From contig JACJXW010000007.1 in the NCBI GenBank assembly GCA_020636405.1, forward strand, positions 742,501-774,068: DNA of 31,568 nucleotides. Reading direction: 5' to 3'. This DNA comes from Lewinellaceae bacterium (GTDB taxonomy: Bacteria; Bacteroidota; Bacteroidia; Chitinophagales; Saprospiraceae). The position numbers and the translations under genes were made by a program. The notes under the pieces are model-generated. The model searched no databases and was not told where the DNA came from. It saw only the letters and a list, made by a program, of their open reading frames with translations. Numbering within the stretch: position 1 is the stretch's first letter; every line of letters begins with the position of its first letter. This document shows positions 18,558 to 25,616 of the stretch, in pieces.

Positions 18558-19330
18558 TGGAACAATTGGTGGAGGTTGAACAATTTGAAGATAGCTAGGA
18601 TGACTACGACTACCAACAGCCGGTGGGCCCATACATTCGCCTGTTGGTAGCGCGAAGCATAATGAGCGGTGAAATATCCTCCGGCCGTCTGTCCGATTGC
18701 CATGAGGAACCCTATTTTCCAATCGATCAGGCCCTGGCTCTGAAAAATGAGTATGACCAGGAAGGTGTAGGCTCCGACGACGAATACCTTTACGGCGTTG
18801 GCGTCGACCAGGCTGTAATGGGCGTACAGGACCATAACGGCGAGAAAGAAGACGCCCATCCCCATTTGGATGAACCCCCCATAGAAGCCCAGTGCCAGGT
18901 AAAGGGGAATGGCGATCCAGGGGTTGGTTTTCCGGCTGGTATCGGTCATGCGCAACCACCGGCTGGGTTTTACCAGTATGATGAACAGCATCACCACCAT
19001 GAGAAAACGGAAGACACTTTTGAATTCCTCGTTACTCACGTTGACAGCAACGATCACGCCAATAATTGCACCGATGATATTGAGGGATATGGGAAGCCAG
19101 CTGCGGCTGAGGTTGAGCTTTCCATTGCGCCAGAAGGCGGCTGTGCCGGCAGCGCTCTGGGTAAATATGCCGATCCGGTTGGTGCCATTGGCGAGGTTGC
19201 CCGGCAGCCCGATCAGTTCGGTTAGGATAGTCAGCGTTATGGCTGAACCATTGCCCGCCAGAGTATTGATGCTACCCGCCAGGGCACTGCCCAGAATTGC
19301 AATGAGATAATGATACCATTCAAGCTGCAT
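18554..19330 (-). CDS. TauE/SafE family membrane transporter
   Basis: Encodes 258 residues with about eight hydrophobic segments, arranged as two halves typical of TauE/SafE. The family signature AGSINTLAGNGSAITLTIL lies at about 19-37 and its counterpart GGFIQMGMGVFFLAVMVL at about 155-172. Members export sulfite, sulfoacetate or other small organic anions; the substrate cannot be read here, and no sulfur-metabolism genes are adjacent. A clear -7 promoter box TATCTTTG lies 20 nt upstream of the ATG (19351-19358). The stop overlaps the start of a 36-codon ORF. Confidence 0.9.
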   Translation of the reverse strand: MQLEWYHYLIAILGSALAGSINTLAGNGSAITLTILTELIGLPGNLANGTNRIGIFTQSAAGTAAFWRNGKLNLSRSWLPISLNIIGAIIGVIVAVNVSNEEFKSVFRFLMVVMLFIILVKPSRWLRMTDTSRKTNPWIAIPLYLALGFYGGFIQMGMGVFFLAVMVLYAHYSLVDANAVKVFVVGAYTFLVILIFQSQGLIDWKIGFLMAIGQTAGGYFTAHYASRYQQANVWAHRLLVVVVILAIFKLFNLHQLFQ

Positions 19331-19350
19331 GAGGCCTCGTCTTTGAAGGG

Positions 19351-19358
19351 CAAAGATA
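19351..19358 (-). promoter_or_regulatory. Bacteroidota -7 box TATCTTTG of the TauE/SafE gene
   Basis: On the minus strand TATCTTTG matches the TAnnTTTG consensus in full, followed by CC. The ATG at 19330 is 20 nt further on, which implies a very short leader. The -33 position is T-rich (TTTTTTCCG) but lacks a clear TTTG. Confidence 0.6.
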
Positions 19359-19419
19359 GGCAGGGGGTAGAGAATTACCGGAAAAAATCTGTGAAAAGGG
19401 TAGATTAGTGTCCTTGAGC

Positions 19420-20082
19420 CTATTGAACATTGGCGCGTACCAGCCGCATTTCGATATCCAGGGGTTGGTTGGGAAAGAAACTGGTATATTTCACCCGGCC
19501 TATTCCTTTGGCAAAATAATCGGACTGATGGCGTGTATTACCACCTGTCCTTATCTCTTCAGACGAAGACAGAGAGAAGGACCGGCGGTATTCCAGAGCG
19601 TCGAACGTTCCGTAGGGCACTTTCAGTCCATTAACCAGGTGGACGGCAGCCTCTCCGGATTCGGCGCCTTCAGGCAGTAAACTCGCTGGAATGCTGCTGG
19701 TGTCTCCTATAGTAGCGGTGCTGAAAAGCAGCCGGCCTTCAGCATCCATGACTTCCGGCCCGGAGCAACGCAGAACGGAACGATAAGACTGGCCCAGATG
19801 GGCGCCTTCCAAAATGAAGTATTCGGAGCGGCCAATGAGGGTGTCCTTAAGGACATAGATGCTATCCCTTTTGTGCAGAGGCGTTTCTTCACCTGTTTCC
19901 AGGTTGATGCTATAGCTTTCGAAAACCCAGTAGTTGCCTGTCTTCAACTGGAGGTAATCTTCTGCTGGGGTATACGTTGGCTCTACCAGGCCGTCTTCTA
20001 TTTTGAACTCCGGCTCCTCCTGGCTACAGGAAAGAACTGAGCCCATTGCTGCGAACGCCAGTATTTTTATTGGAATCCTCAT
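19420..20082 (-). CDS. Putative lipoprotein of unknown function
   Basis: Encodes 220 residues from the ATG at 20082; the frame continues to a TTG at 20121, but that would place the start over the promoter box. The signal ends in lipobox VLSC with Cys 19, followed by Ser and an acidic stretch, so it is likely exported to the outer membrane or the surface. The body is beta-rich, with LKTGNYWVFESYSINLETGEE resembling small lipocalin-like or DUF-type domains of Bacteroidota lipoproteins. No catalytic motif is seen. It is upstream of the TauE/SafE gene but has its own promoter. Confidence 0.8.
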   Translation of the reverse strand: MRIPIKILAFAAMGSVLSCSQEEPEFKIEDGLVEPTYTPAEDYLQLKTGNYWVFESYSINLETGEETPLHKRDSIYVLKDTLIGRSEYFILEGAHLGQSYRSVLRCSGPEVMDAEGRLLFSTATIGDTSSIPASLLPEGAESGEAAVHLVNGLKVPYGTFDALEYRRSFSLSSSEEIRTGGNTRHQSDYFAKGIGRVKYTSFFPNQPLDIEMRLVRANVQ

Positions 20083-20118
20083 AGATATTAGTTCACTTTG
20101 CCCCTTCCCCGGAAGTGT

Positions 20119-20126
20119 CAAAGGTA
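20119..20126 (-). promoter_or_regulatory. Bacteroidota -7 box TACCTTTG of the lipoprotein gene
   Basis: On the minus strand TACCTTTG matches TAnnTTTG completely. It is 36 nt before the ATG at 20082. About 19 nt further upstream is a T-rich segment (ATTTTC) in the -33 position. Confidence 0.6.
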
Positions 20127-20310
20127 AAAGTTTTACCGTTTGAAGAAAATGTTTTTGTTTGAGGGGCGCACATTACATTAGTTAAAACTTTTCAGACATC
20201 CGGCAGTTCAAACGGCCACCGAAAAATAGGGTTTATTCCTTTTTCACCAGGCAATTTAACACCGTTAAGGCAATTCAATGACAAAGCCGGGGTGTGCCAC
20301 CAGGAGTCCG

Positions 20311-21606
20311 CTAGCTGCGTTGCAACCATTCTCCGATCAGCTTAATGGATTCGAGCATGTTCTCGCAAGTCGTTTCTACAAAGCGGCCATTCAGTTGCTG
20401 GTTCGGGTATTCTTCTCTGGCGAGTTTCAGTGCCTTTTCCCCATCGAAATCCACATATGACATCCGGGCGGTCAGTTCATCGGACGGGCGGCCGAAATCA
20501 TAACTGGGCAGTAACGCTACCCCGGTATCTTCCAGCAGGCTTTCGCACAACTGGTGGCTATTGATGATACCCCGATGGATAAGAGCCTCTTTGTAGAAGG
20601 AGAAGTTGGGAAAAAGGTAAAACCCTCCCTGCGGTTTTGGAGCGAAGACGTGGAGTTCGCTCAGTTTCGAATGTAGTGTCCGGCCAATCACCCGAAGGAT
20701 CCGACGGGCATCGTGGAGGTATTGGTCGATAATGGGGTTGGGTTGGAACGCTTCAACAGCAGCGTACTGAATAGGAGCGCTGGTAGAGGTGAAGGTTTCA
20801 CTGGCTACGATGGCCATGGCATCGAGCAGCCAGCGCAGGGAATCGGGAAAAACGAACATGCCCAGCCGCCATCCTCCGGCGCCGCACCATTTGGAAATTC
20901 CACTGCTGATAATGGTGCCTTCCGGATAAAAACGGGCGATACTTACGTGCTGGCCAGAGTGGTTGAGTTCGCCGTAGATTTCGTCGGACAACAGGATGAC
21001 CTTATATTTTCGGGCGATTTCCGCCAGTTTTTTGAGCTGCGGCGTGGTGTAGGTCGCTCCTGTGGGGTTGGCCGGGTAGTTCAGCACAACAATACGGGGC
21101 CTGTCCGGATCTACTGAACAGATAGATTCCAGTTCTTCGGGAGTGAGCCGCCAGTCATTTTCCTGGTGGGTTTTCACCCAATTGACCCGGCGGCCGATAA
21201 TGATTGCTTGCGGCGAATAGGATACCCAACTGGGAGTGGGGATCACCAGGTCACCATAATAGACCAGTTGAAGGAGGAAGAGCAGTTCTTTGGAGCCCGG
21301 CCCAATCAGCACATCTTCGGCGGTGCGTTTAAGCCCCTGCCGGGTTTCGTAATACTTTCCGATAGCCTCCCTCAATTCGAAGAGCCCCTTAACAGCCAGA
21401 TAATCCTTTTCGTGGGCATGGCGGCGGAGGCTTTCCACCACCGGTTCCGGAACGGGGAAGGGAGACTGGCCGAACCCCAGGCGGTGCACTTTTTTGCCTT
21501 GTAGCTGGAGTTCGCGGGATTTTTCGTTAATGGCAAGGGTCGCCGACTTTTTCAGCCCCCGGATGTTGAGGTTGAGGTCTATGCGGATATTTTGCTGTTT
21601 GGCCAT
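20311..21606 (-). CDS. Class I/II PLP-dependent aminotransferase
   Basis: Encodes 431 residues with the AspC-like fold-type I set: NYPANPTGATY (Asn/Pro at about 177-186), LLSDEIYGEL with Asp 208 and Tyr 211, SSGISKWCGAGGWRLG with the Schiff-base Lys 239, and Arg 247 for the phosphate. The C-terminal part includes PQGGFYLFPNF. The enzyme transfers an alpha-amino group between an amino acid and a 2-oxo acid; substrate specificity cannot be assigned. It lies 90 nt downstream of rpsU on the same strand. The ATG at 21606 gives a slightly long N-terminus (about 40 residues before HRLGFGQSPFPVP) compared with the basic family. Confidence 0.92.
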   Translation of the reverse strand: MAKQQNIRIDLNLNIRGLKKSATLAINEKSRELQLQGKKVHRLGFGQSPFPVPEPVVESLRRHAHEKDYLAVKGLFELREAIGKYYETRQGLKRTAEDVLIGPGSKELLFLLQLVYYGDLVIPTPSWVSYSPQAIIIGRRVNWVKTHQENDWRLTPEELESICSVDPDRPRIVVLNYPANPTGATYTTPQLKKLAEIARKYKVILLSDEIYGELNHSGQHVSIARFYPEGTIISSGISKWCGAGGWRLGMFVFPDSLRWLLDAMAIVASETFTSTSAPIQYAAVEAFQPNPIIDQYLHDARRILRVIGRTLHSKLSELHVFAPKPQGGFYLFPNFSFYKEALIHRGIINSHQLCESLLEDTGVALLPSYDFGRPSDELTARMSYVDFDGEKALKLAREEYPNQQLNGRFVETTCENMLESIKLIGEWLQRS

Positions 21607-21696
21607 GGAAATGTGGATTTTGTGCAGTAGAGCTGGCCTCCAAACCTGCGCTAAGAAAGAAGTGCTCCAACCGGTTATTATGGAGCAGGAAATCCA

Positions 21697-21891
21697 CTAC
21701 TCTCCAATAGAAGTCCGCATCTTCTCCTTATAAGCCGCTTTCAAAATTAGGTTGCGGCGCCGAACGGAGGGTTTGGTAAACTCTCTTCGTTCGCGCAGTT
21801 CTTTGACCAGGCCGGTATTCTGAAATTTGCGCTTGTAGCGCTTAAGGGCCCGATCGATGCTTTCGCCATCTTTCACTTCAATAATGAGCAT
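21697..21891 (-). CDS. rpsU: 30S ribosomal protein bS21
   Basis: Encodes 64 residues, the normal size of bS21. It has the basic pattern of the family: an N-terminal VKDGESIDRALKRYKRKFQ, followed by LVKELRERREFTKPSVRRR and a basic C-terminal helix. It belongs to the 30S platform near the anti-Shine-Dalgarno end of 16S rRNA. A putative promoter box is at 21926-21933. The gene stands between the KamA-like gene and an aminotransferase gene on the same strand. Confidence 0.97.
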   Translation of the reverse strand: MLIIEVKDGESIDRALKRYKRKFQNTGLVKELRERREFTKPSVRRRNLILKAAYKEKMRTSIGE

Positions 21892-21925
21892 AAAAAGAGC
21901 CTAGTTTTGTTAATGTTTAGTGCAA

Positions 21926-21933
21926 GCAATTTA
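21926..21933 (-). promoter_or_regulatory. Putative -7-like box TAAATTGC upstream of rpsU
   Basis: TAAATTGCTTGCA on the minus strand lies 34 nt before the rpsU start. It is nearly identical to the elements before the PhyH and DksA-like genes, and the similarity to the PhyH one extends further (CTAAATTGCTTRCAYTAAAC). Confidence 0.45.
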
Positions 21934-21977
21934 GTTAAAACCAGGCAAATTTGGAAGAGATGAAAGGGGCCAAGTTT

Positions 21978-23330
21978 CTAATGCACCGGGATCTTTTGTT
22001 TTATCAGCCGGGACACCGGTTTGGGTTTGCGGCTTAGCGCGTATTCCGTTTCGAAGAAGAACTGTTTTTTTCCGAAGGCGGGATAAAGGCCGTCCAGCCA
22101 GATGGCTTGAGGGTCGTAGCGTGCGAAAAAGGGCCGGGAAACCCAGTCCGGGTTTCGGCCCTGCAGGAACTGCAGGACGAATACTTTTTCTCCGGCTACT
22201 TCGCTGATGCCCAGGATCTGTACTTTGCCTGGCCCGGCAGACATGGAAGGGCCTCTCACCGTGCGGGCAATGCCGCTGACCTTCTGATAGGCTTTGCGGA
22301 AAATGCGCCATGTCCGTTCCAGTTCTACCGCAAAGTAGTGTTGAGCGCCGGTGTCCCGTGCAATAAACATGTAATACGGCACACATCCAAGTTCCACCTG
22401 CTTTTGCCACATTGTGGCCCAGGTTTCCGCTTGGTCGTTGATATGGCGCATTACCGGAGATTGCGTTCGGATAACAGCTCCGGTGGCCAGCACGCGCCGA
22501 ATGGCCTTTGCCGCGATGTCTGTTTGTAATTCGTTGGGATGATTGAAGTGAGCCATGAAAGCGATATGGATACCGGCCTGGCCTGCCTTTTCGAACAGCG
22601 CCAGCAACTCGTCAGCATCATCATCGGTGACGAAGCGTTGCGGCCAGTAACTCAGAGCCTTGGTGCCGAAGCGTATGGCCTTCAGAGTTGGGATCCGGGC
22701 ATCGATAAGGGCATTGATGTATTGGCGTAGAATTTTCGTTTTCATGATGAGAGGGTCGCCACCGGTAAAAAGTACGTCTGTTACCTGAGGGTTGGCCCTG
22801 AGGTACTTGATGATGAGTTCTGTATCGCGCATGGCGAACTTCAACTCATTCATACCCACAAACTGAGGCCAACGGAAACAAAAGGTACAGTAAGCATGGC
22901 AGGTTTGGCCCTGGCTGGGGAAGAAAAGCATGGTTTCCCGGTACTTGTGTTGCACACCGGTAAGCTTCACCCCATCGATCATAGGCACATTGTGGGCAAG
23001 TTGCCCGGCGGGATGGGGGTTGAGTTCCAGCCTGATCTTGTTGGCTATCAGTTTTAGTTCCGGCTTTCTGGCGCCAGCTTTTAAGGCCCTGCTCATTTCT
23101 GCATAGTGTTCCGGGCGAAGCATAGCTCTCTGCGGGAAAGTCAGGACAAAAATGGGGTCCTCCCGGTAGTTGTCCCAATCGATCAACTGGCCGGCCACGT
23201 AATTGTTGGCTTTGAACGGCAGTACATTGCCGACTACTTCGATGTCAAAAAGCTCTTCTGCACTCAGGCGTTCTTTTAGTTGAGGGATTTCGCGAAAATT
23301 CCGAAGGGTATAAGGTTGGTACGTTATCAT
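21978..23330 (-). CDS. KamA family radical SAM protein (lysine 2,3-aminomutase-like)
   Basis: Encodes 450 residues. The radical SAM cluster motif is CHAYCTFC (Cys 144, 148, 151), followed by FRWP rather than the arginine-rich stretch after the cluster in characterised lysine 2,3-aminomutases. FTGGDPL (Gly 190, Asp 192) binds SAM. GPGK with Lys 369 is in the place of the PGGGGK motif that holds PLP in that family. The fold and the PLP lysine suggest a PLP-dependent radical aminomutase, but the substrate is open. Neighbours (bS21, MarR) do not help: no lysine degradation or efp genes are visible. It is a single gene with its own leader, about 86 nt before rpsU. Confidence 0.88.
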   Translation of the reverse strand: MITYQPYTLRNFREIPQLKERLSAEELFDIEVVGNVLPFKANNYVAGQLIDWDNYREDPIFVLTFPQRAMLRPEHYAEMSRALKAGARKPELKLIANKIRLELNPHPAGQLAHNVPMIDGVKLTGVQHKYRETMLFFPSQGQTCHAYCTFCFRWPQFVGMNELKFAMRDTELIIKYLRANPQVTDVLFTGGDPLIMKTKILRQYINALIDARIPTLKAIRFGTKALSYWPQRFVTDDDADELLALFEKAGQAGIHIAFMAHFNHPNELQTDIAAKAIRRVLATGAVIRTQSPVMRHINDQAETWATMWQKQVELGCVPYYMFIARDTGAQHYFAVELERTWRIFRKAYQKVSGIARTVRGPSMSAGPGKVQILGISEVAGEKVFVLQFLQGRNPDWVSRPFFARYDPQAIWLDGLYPAFGKKQFFFETEYALSRKPKPVSRLIKQKIPVH

Positions 23331-23713
23331 TTTTTTATTGGATTTGAAAGTTTTGAACAGGCCAGTAAGGGGATTCCCCGACGAACACCTGTCGATGAAA
23401 GGGGGTAATATAATGCGTTTTTATTTCTATAGAAACTAATTAATAATTAAACACCTGCTATCCTGCGGAGTTGTAAGGCCTGAATATACTATTGGCTAAG
23501 AGGGAGTGTGTGGTTGCCTTGAAGATGGGGCCTTTCGTAGCGCATGCCACTTGCACGGATTCCTGCAGGCGTACCCGGTGTAAGGCAAGGATAAAAAAAC
23601 ACCCTCGTGGATGTTCCCGGAATATAGATAAAATTTTCTATACAAACTATTTTTTAAAAACAATATGGCTATTTGGATTTCTGCCGGTGGGATAGAGAAG
23701 GTAAGAGGGCGTG
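23331..23713. other. Intergenic region between the KamA-like gene and the MarR gene
   Basis: 383 nt. The left part is the leader of the KamA-like gene and contains the palindrome GGGGATTCCCC (about 23370-23380). The remainder is AT-rich with no T-tract hairpin that I can support. A 67-codon + frame at 23492 starts with TTG, is Cys/Arg-rich, and has no recognisable feature. I see no gene. Confidence 0.5.
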
Positions 23714-24181
23714 TTATAAATCAAAGGTGGACTCTACAGGGCTATCTTCAATGTCGTCAATTTTGAGGATATCGATGATGGCCCGGAATGCTTCGTTGAG
23801 CTGCGTCAGTTGGTGAGGAGAGAGCGATTGGAGTTTTTGAGAGATCTGTTGGTGGAGCGGATGAGGAACCGCTTTCAGGAGCTCGGCGCCCTTAGCAGTA
23901 AGAGTGATGAGGCTGACACGCTTGTCGTTCAGGCGTGGGAGCTTAGCGACCATTCCTTTTTTTTCCAGCCGGGTGATGATACCGGTAACTGTACTGGCAT
24001 TGAGTTTAAGGAAATCCTTGATGGCCTTGTGAGAAGCCTGGTAATGTTCCTGCTCTCGAAGGAAGCTGAGGGCTAGAAGTTGCGGGATACTGATCCCGTA
24101 TTCTTTTTCGAGGCGTTTACTTTCCAGGTTCACTGACCGGGAGATCTTGCGAATGTTGATCAGGATTTCAGCGTAGTTCAT
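23714..24181 (-). CDS. MarR family transcriptional regulator
   Basis: Encodes 155 residues with the MarR winged-helix pattern. Dimer-forming N-terminal helices precede SIPQLLALSFLREQEHYQA and the recognition part IKDFLKLNASTVTGIITRLE, followed by KKGMVAKLPRLNDKRVSLIT, the wing. The C-terminal helix closes the dimer. Such proteins usually repress nearby genes and respond to small ligands or oxidation; there is no conserved Cys in the recognition region. The only gene between it and a terminator is itself, so the target is not evident. A -7-like box TATATTCG (24215-24222) lies 33 nt upstream. Confidence 0.92.
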   Translation of the reverse strand: MNYAEILINIRKISRSVNLESKRLEKEYGISIPQLLALSFLREQEHYQASHKAIKDFLKLNASTVTGIITRLEKKGMVAKLPRLNDKRVSLITLTAKGAELLKAVPHPLHQQISQKLQSLSPHQLTQLNEAFRAIIDILKIDDIEDSPVESTFDL

Positions 24182-24214
24182 TCACGTTTGGTAACTAAAG
24201 GCTAATTAATCTTG

Positions 24215-24222
24215 CGAATATA
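24215..24222 (-). promoter_or_regulatory. Putative -7 box TATATTCG of the MarR gene
   Basis: On the minus strand TATATTCG matches TAnnTTTG at five of the six fixed positions. It is 33 nt before the start codon and just after the terminator of the DksA-like gene. No clear palindromic operator overlaps it. Confidence 0.4.
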
Positions 24223-24235
24223 AACACTAAGCAAA

Positions 24236-24276
24236 AACGCCGGAATAGCAGCATGCTTATTCCGGCGTTATTTTTT
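24236..24276. terminator. Bidirectional terminator between the DksA-like and MarR genes
   Basis: A perfect 12-bp stem (AACGCCGGAATA 24236-24247, complement 24258-24269) closes a 10-nt loop. On the minus strand it is followed by a T-run (GTTTTTGC), so it terminates the DksA-like transcript. On + it is followed by ATTTTTTG. It is the best-formed terminator in the window after the rRNA one. Confidence 0.85.
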
Positions 24277-24291
24277 GTGTAATGCGGCCAC

Positions 24292-24978
24292 CTACAAGTC
24301 GATATCATCCTCCTCATCGTCCTCATCAACACCGGTACTGATATCGAGATCTACATCCTCATCGTCTCCGGAGTCTTCTGCGAATTCATCGAGGTTGACG
24401 ATAGACTTGTCGAGTTCTTCATCGGTGTCATCGTAGAATTCTCCGAGGTTGAAATCGTCGTCGTCGTCGTCGTCAAAAGCGGCTGGCTTTGGCGGCGCCG
24501 GTTTGGTTGGTGATTTGCGGATGATCTTGGTGATCACCTTTTTTTCTCCCGTAGGCTTTGGGGTTGGCCGTTCAATAGTGCTGGCCCTTCTTTCTGTGGG
24601 TGGATTTTGCTCCTGGGTTTTTGCAACCAGGCTTTTTGTGGTGGTTGGCACAGCCAGCAGGCGCTTTTTATCGATCAGCTCACCGGTAATGATACAGATG
24701 CCATAGGTTTTATTCCGGATCCGGACCAGGGCATTCTCGAGATCTTTAATGTACCTGCGCTGGCGGATGGCCATGTTGTTTAGCATTTCTACATCGTTGT
24801 TGATGCTGCTATCGTCCATCCAATCCCCCCCGTGTTCGTCACTGGTATTCTCTGTGATCTCCAGGATCTGTTCCTGGAGGGAATCCAGCTGTTCGGTGGC
24901 ATTGGCGAGTTTTTTCTCGATCAAAGCTTTGAATTCAGCTAATTCCCCATCAGAGTACCTCACAACAGTATTCGACAT
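24292..24978 (-). CDS. DksA/TraR-like protein with Asp-rich C-terminal tail
   Basis: Encodes 228 residues. Residues about 9-85 form a coiled coil with DEHGGDWMDDSSI at the turn, corresponding to the DksA finger that reaches into the RNA polymerase secondary channel. The following YGICIITGELIDKKRLLAVP (93-112) is the DksA C-terminal signature, but only Cys 95 remains of the four zinc ligands. A basic Pro/Lys-rich linker (about 122-166) leads to an acidic tail (169-228) starting with a run of Asp residues. The first 120 residues match the Bacteroidota TraR/DksA group; the long acidic tail is an addition. The tail coding DNA has a TCG microsatellite (24455-24474). A TAAATTGC box is 33 nt upstream. 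Confidence 0.9.
   Translation of the reverse strand: MSNTVVRYSDGELAEFKALIEKKLANATEQLDSLQEQILEITENTSDEHGGDWMDDSSINNDVEMLNNMAIRQRRYIKDLENALVRIRNKTYGICIITGELIDKKRLLAVPTTTKSLVAKTQEQNPPTERRASTIERPTPKPTGEKKVITKIIRKSPTKPAPPKPAAFDDDDDDDFNLGEFYDDTDEELDKSIVNLDEFAEDSGDDEDVDLDISTGVDEDDEEDDIDL
24455..24474. repeat. (TCG)n microsatellite in the acidic tail of the DksA-like gene
   Basis: Six TCG units and a partial one form a pure 20-nt trinucleotide tract, coding for the Asp run at about residues 169-175. The unit is three bases long, so slippage would change tail length without a frameshift. Confidence 0.85.
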
Positions 24979-25011
24979 TATTAACTGTTTGTTGGTTTTG
25001 AAAATGATGCG

Positions 25012-25019
25012 GCAATTTA
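25012..25019 (-). promoter_or_regulatory. Putative -7-like box TAAATTGC upstream of the DksA-like gene
   Basis: TAAATTGC on the minus strand lies 33 nt before the start codon, the same element and nearly the same distance as at rpsU. It is preceded by a T-rich stretch. Confidence 0.4.
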
Positions 25020-25616
25020 AAAAATCAAATCTGAAAAAAAACTGAAGATTTGTAAAAAAAGCACTTCAAGATAAAAAAGGGAGTTGTAAAAGTCAAACCG
25101 GGGGGAATATCATTTGGAGAAAGAGTGGATTTAAACGTTATGAGGGCCCCGTTTTTTGAATTGAAGCAACAAGCTTTTCCAACTGCCGGAGGATGCTGTT
25201 CCGCTTAATTGCTGAGCCTGGCTGCCCGCTTCAGTAGTTTCTCGAACAGGCTCGTTTTCTCCTTGGCGCCCGCTTGTATATATGGCAACGTATGGTTGCA
25301 TCTCGGCTCCTTCAAACTCCTCAGAGGCTTCGAAAAAGCGCCTCTTTCCTATCCTTCTCAAAAAGGCCATAATGTTCAATTGCATGAAAAAATCCAGTAA
25401 TGGGCCAAGCTACGTCTTGAATTCTGAATTTTTCCTGAATAAACCAACCCCTCTGTGAGCCTGTTGGCCGAAAAGGAGTAAAGAAACATTGAAAAACAGT
25501 TTTAAGGCGAATATTTTTGCGGGGCTGTTCCGGCAGTGTCTGCAAGAAGGCAGCAAAAGGGCGGCGATTGTGTTTGAAAAAACATTCAATGCATTACCTA
25601 AATTCCTGAAAAGATT
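25020..25616. other. Intergenic region between the divergent DksA-like and GH3 genes
   Basis: About 600 nt. A minus-strand frame at 25131-25385 (84 codons) and another at 25321-25545 (74 codons) are open, but neither has a domain, and their reading frames are crossed by plausible coding fragments in a third frame (LFEKLLKRAARLSN near 25210-25250). This pattern suggests a decayed gene. I cannot name what it was. The last 60 nt before 25617 are AT-rich and probably hold the GH3 promoter. Confidence 0.4.

Noticed and set aside
23365..23385. Palindrome GGGGATTCCCC upstream of the KamA-like gene as a possible operator
   Set aside because: Short, single and far from the start; without a second copy or a regulator known to bind it, I do not call it a site.
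23492..23695. 67-codon + frame before the MarR gene
   Set aside because: TTG start, Cys/Arg-rich composition and no homology that I recognise.
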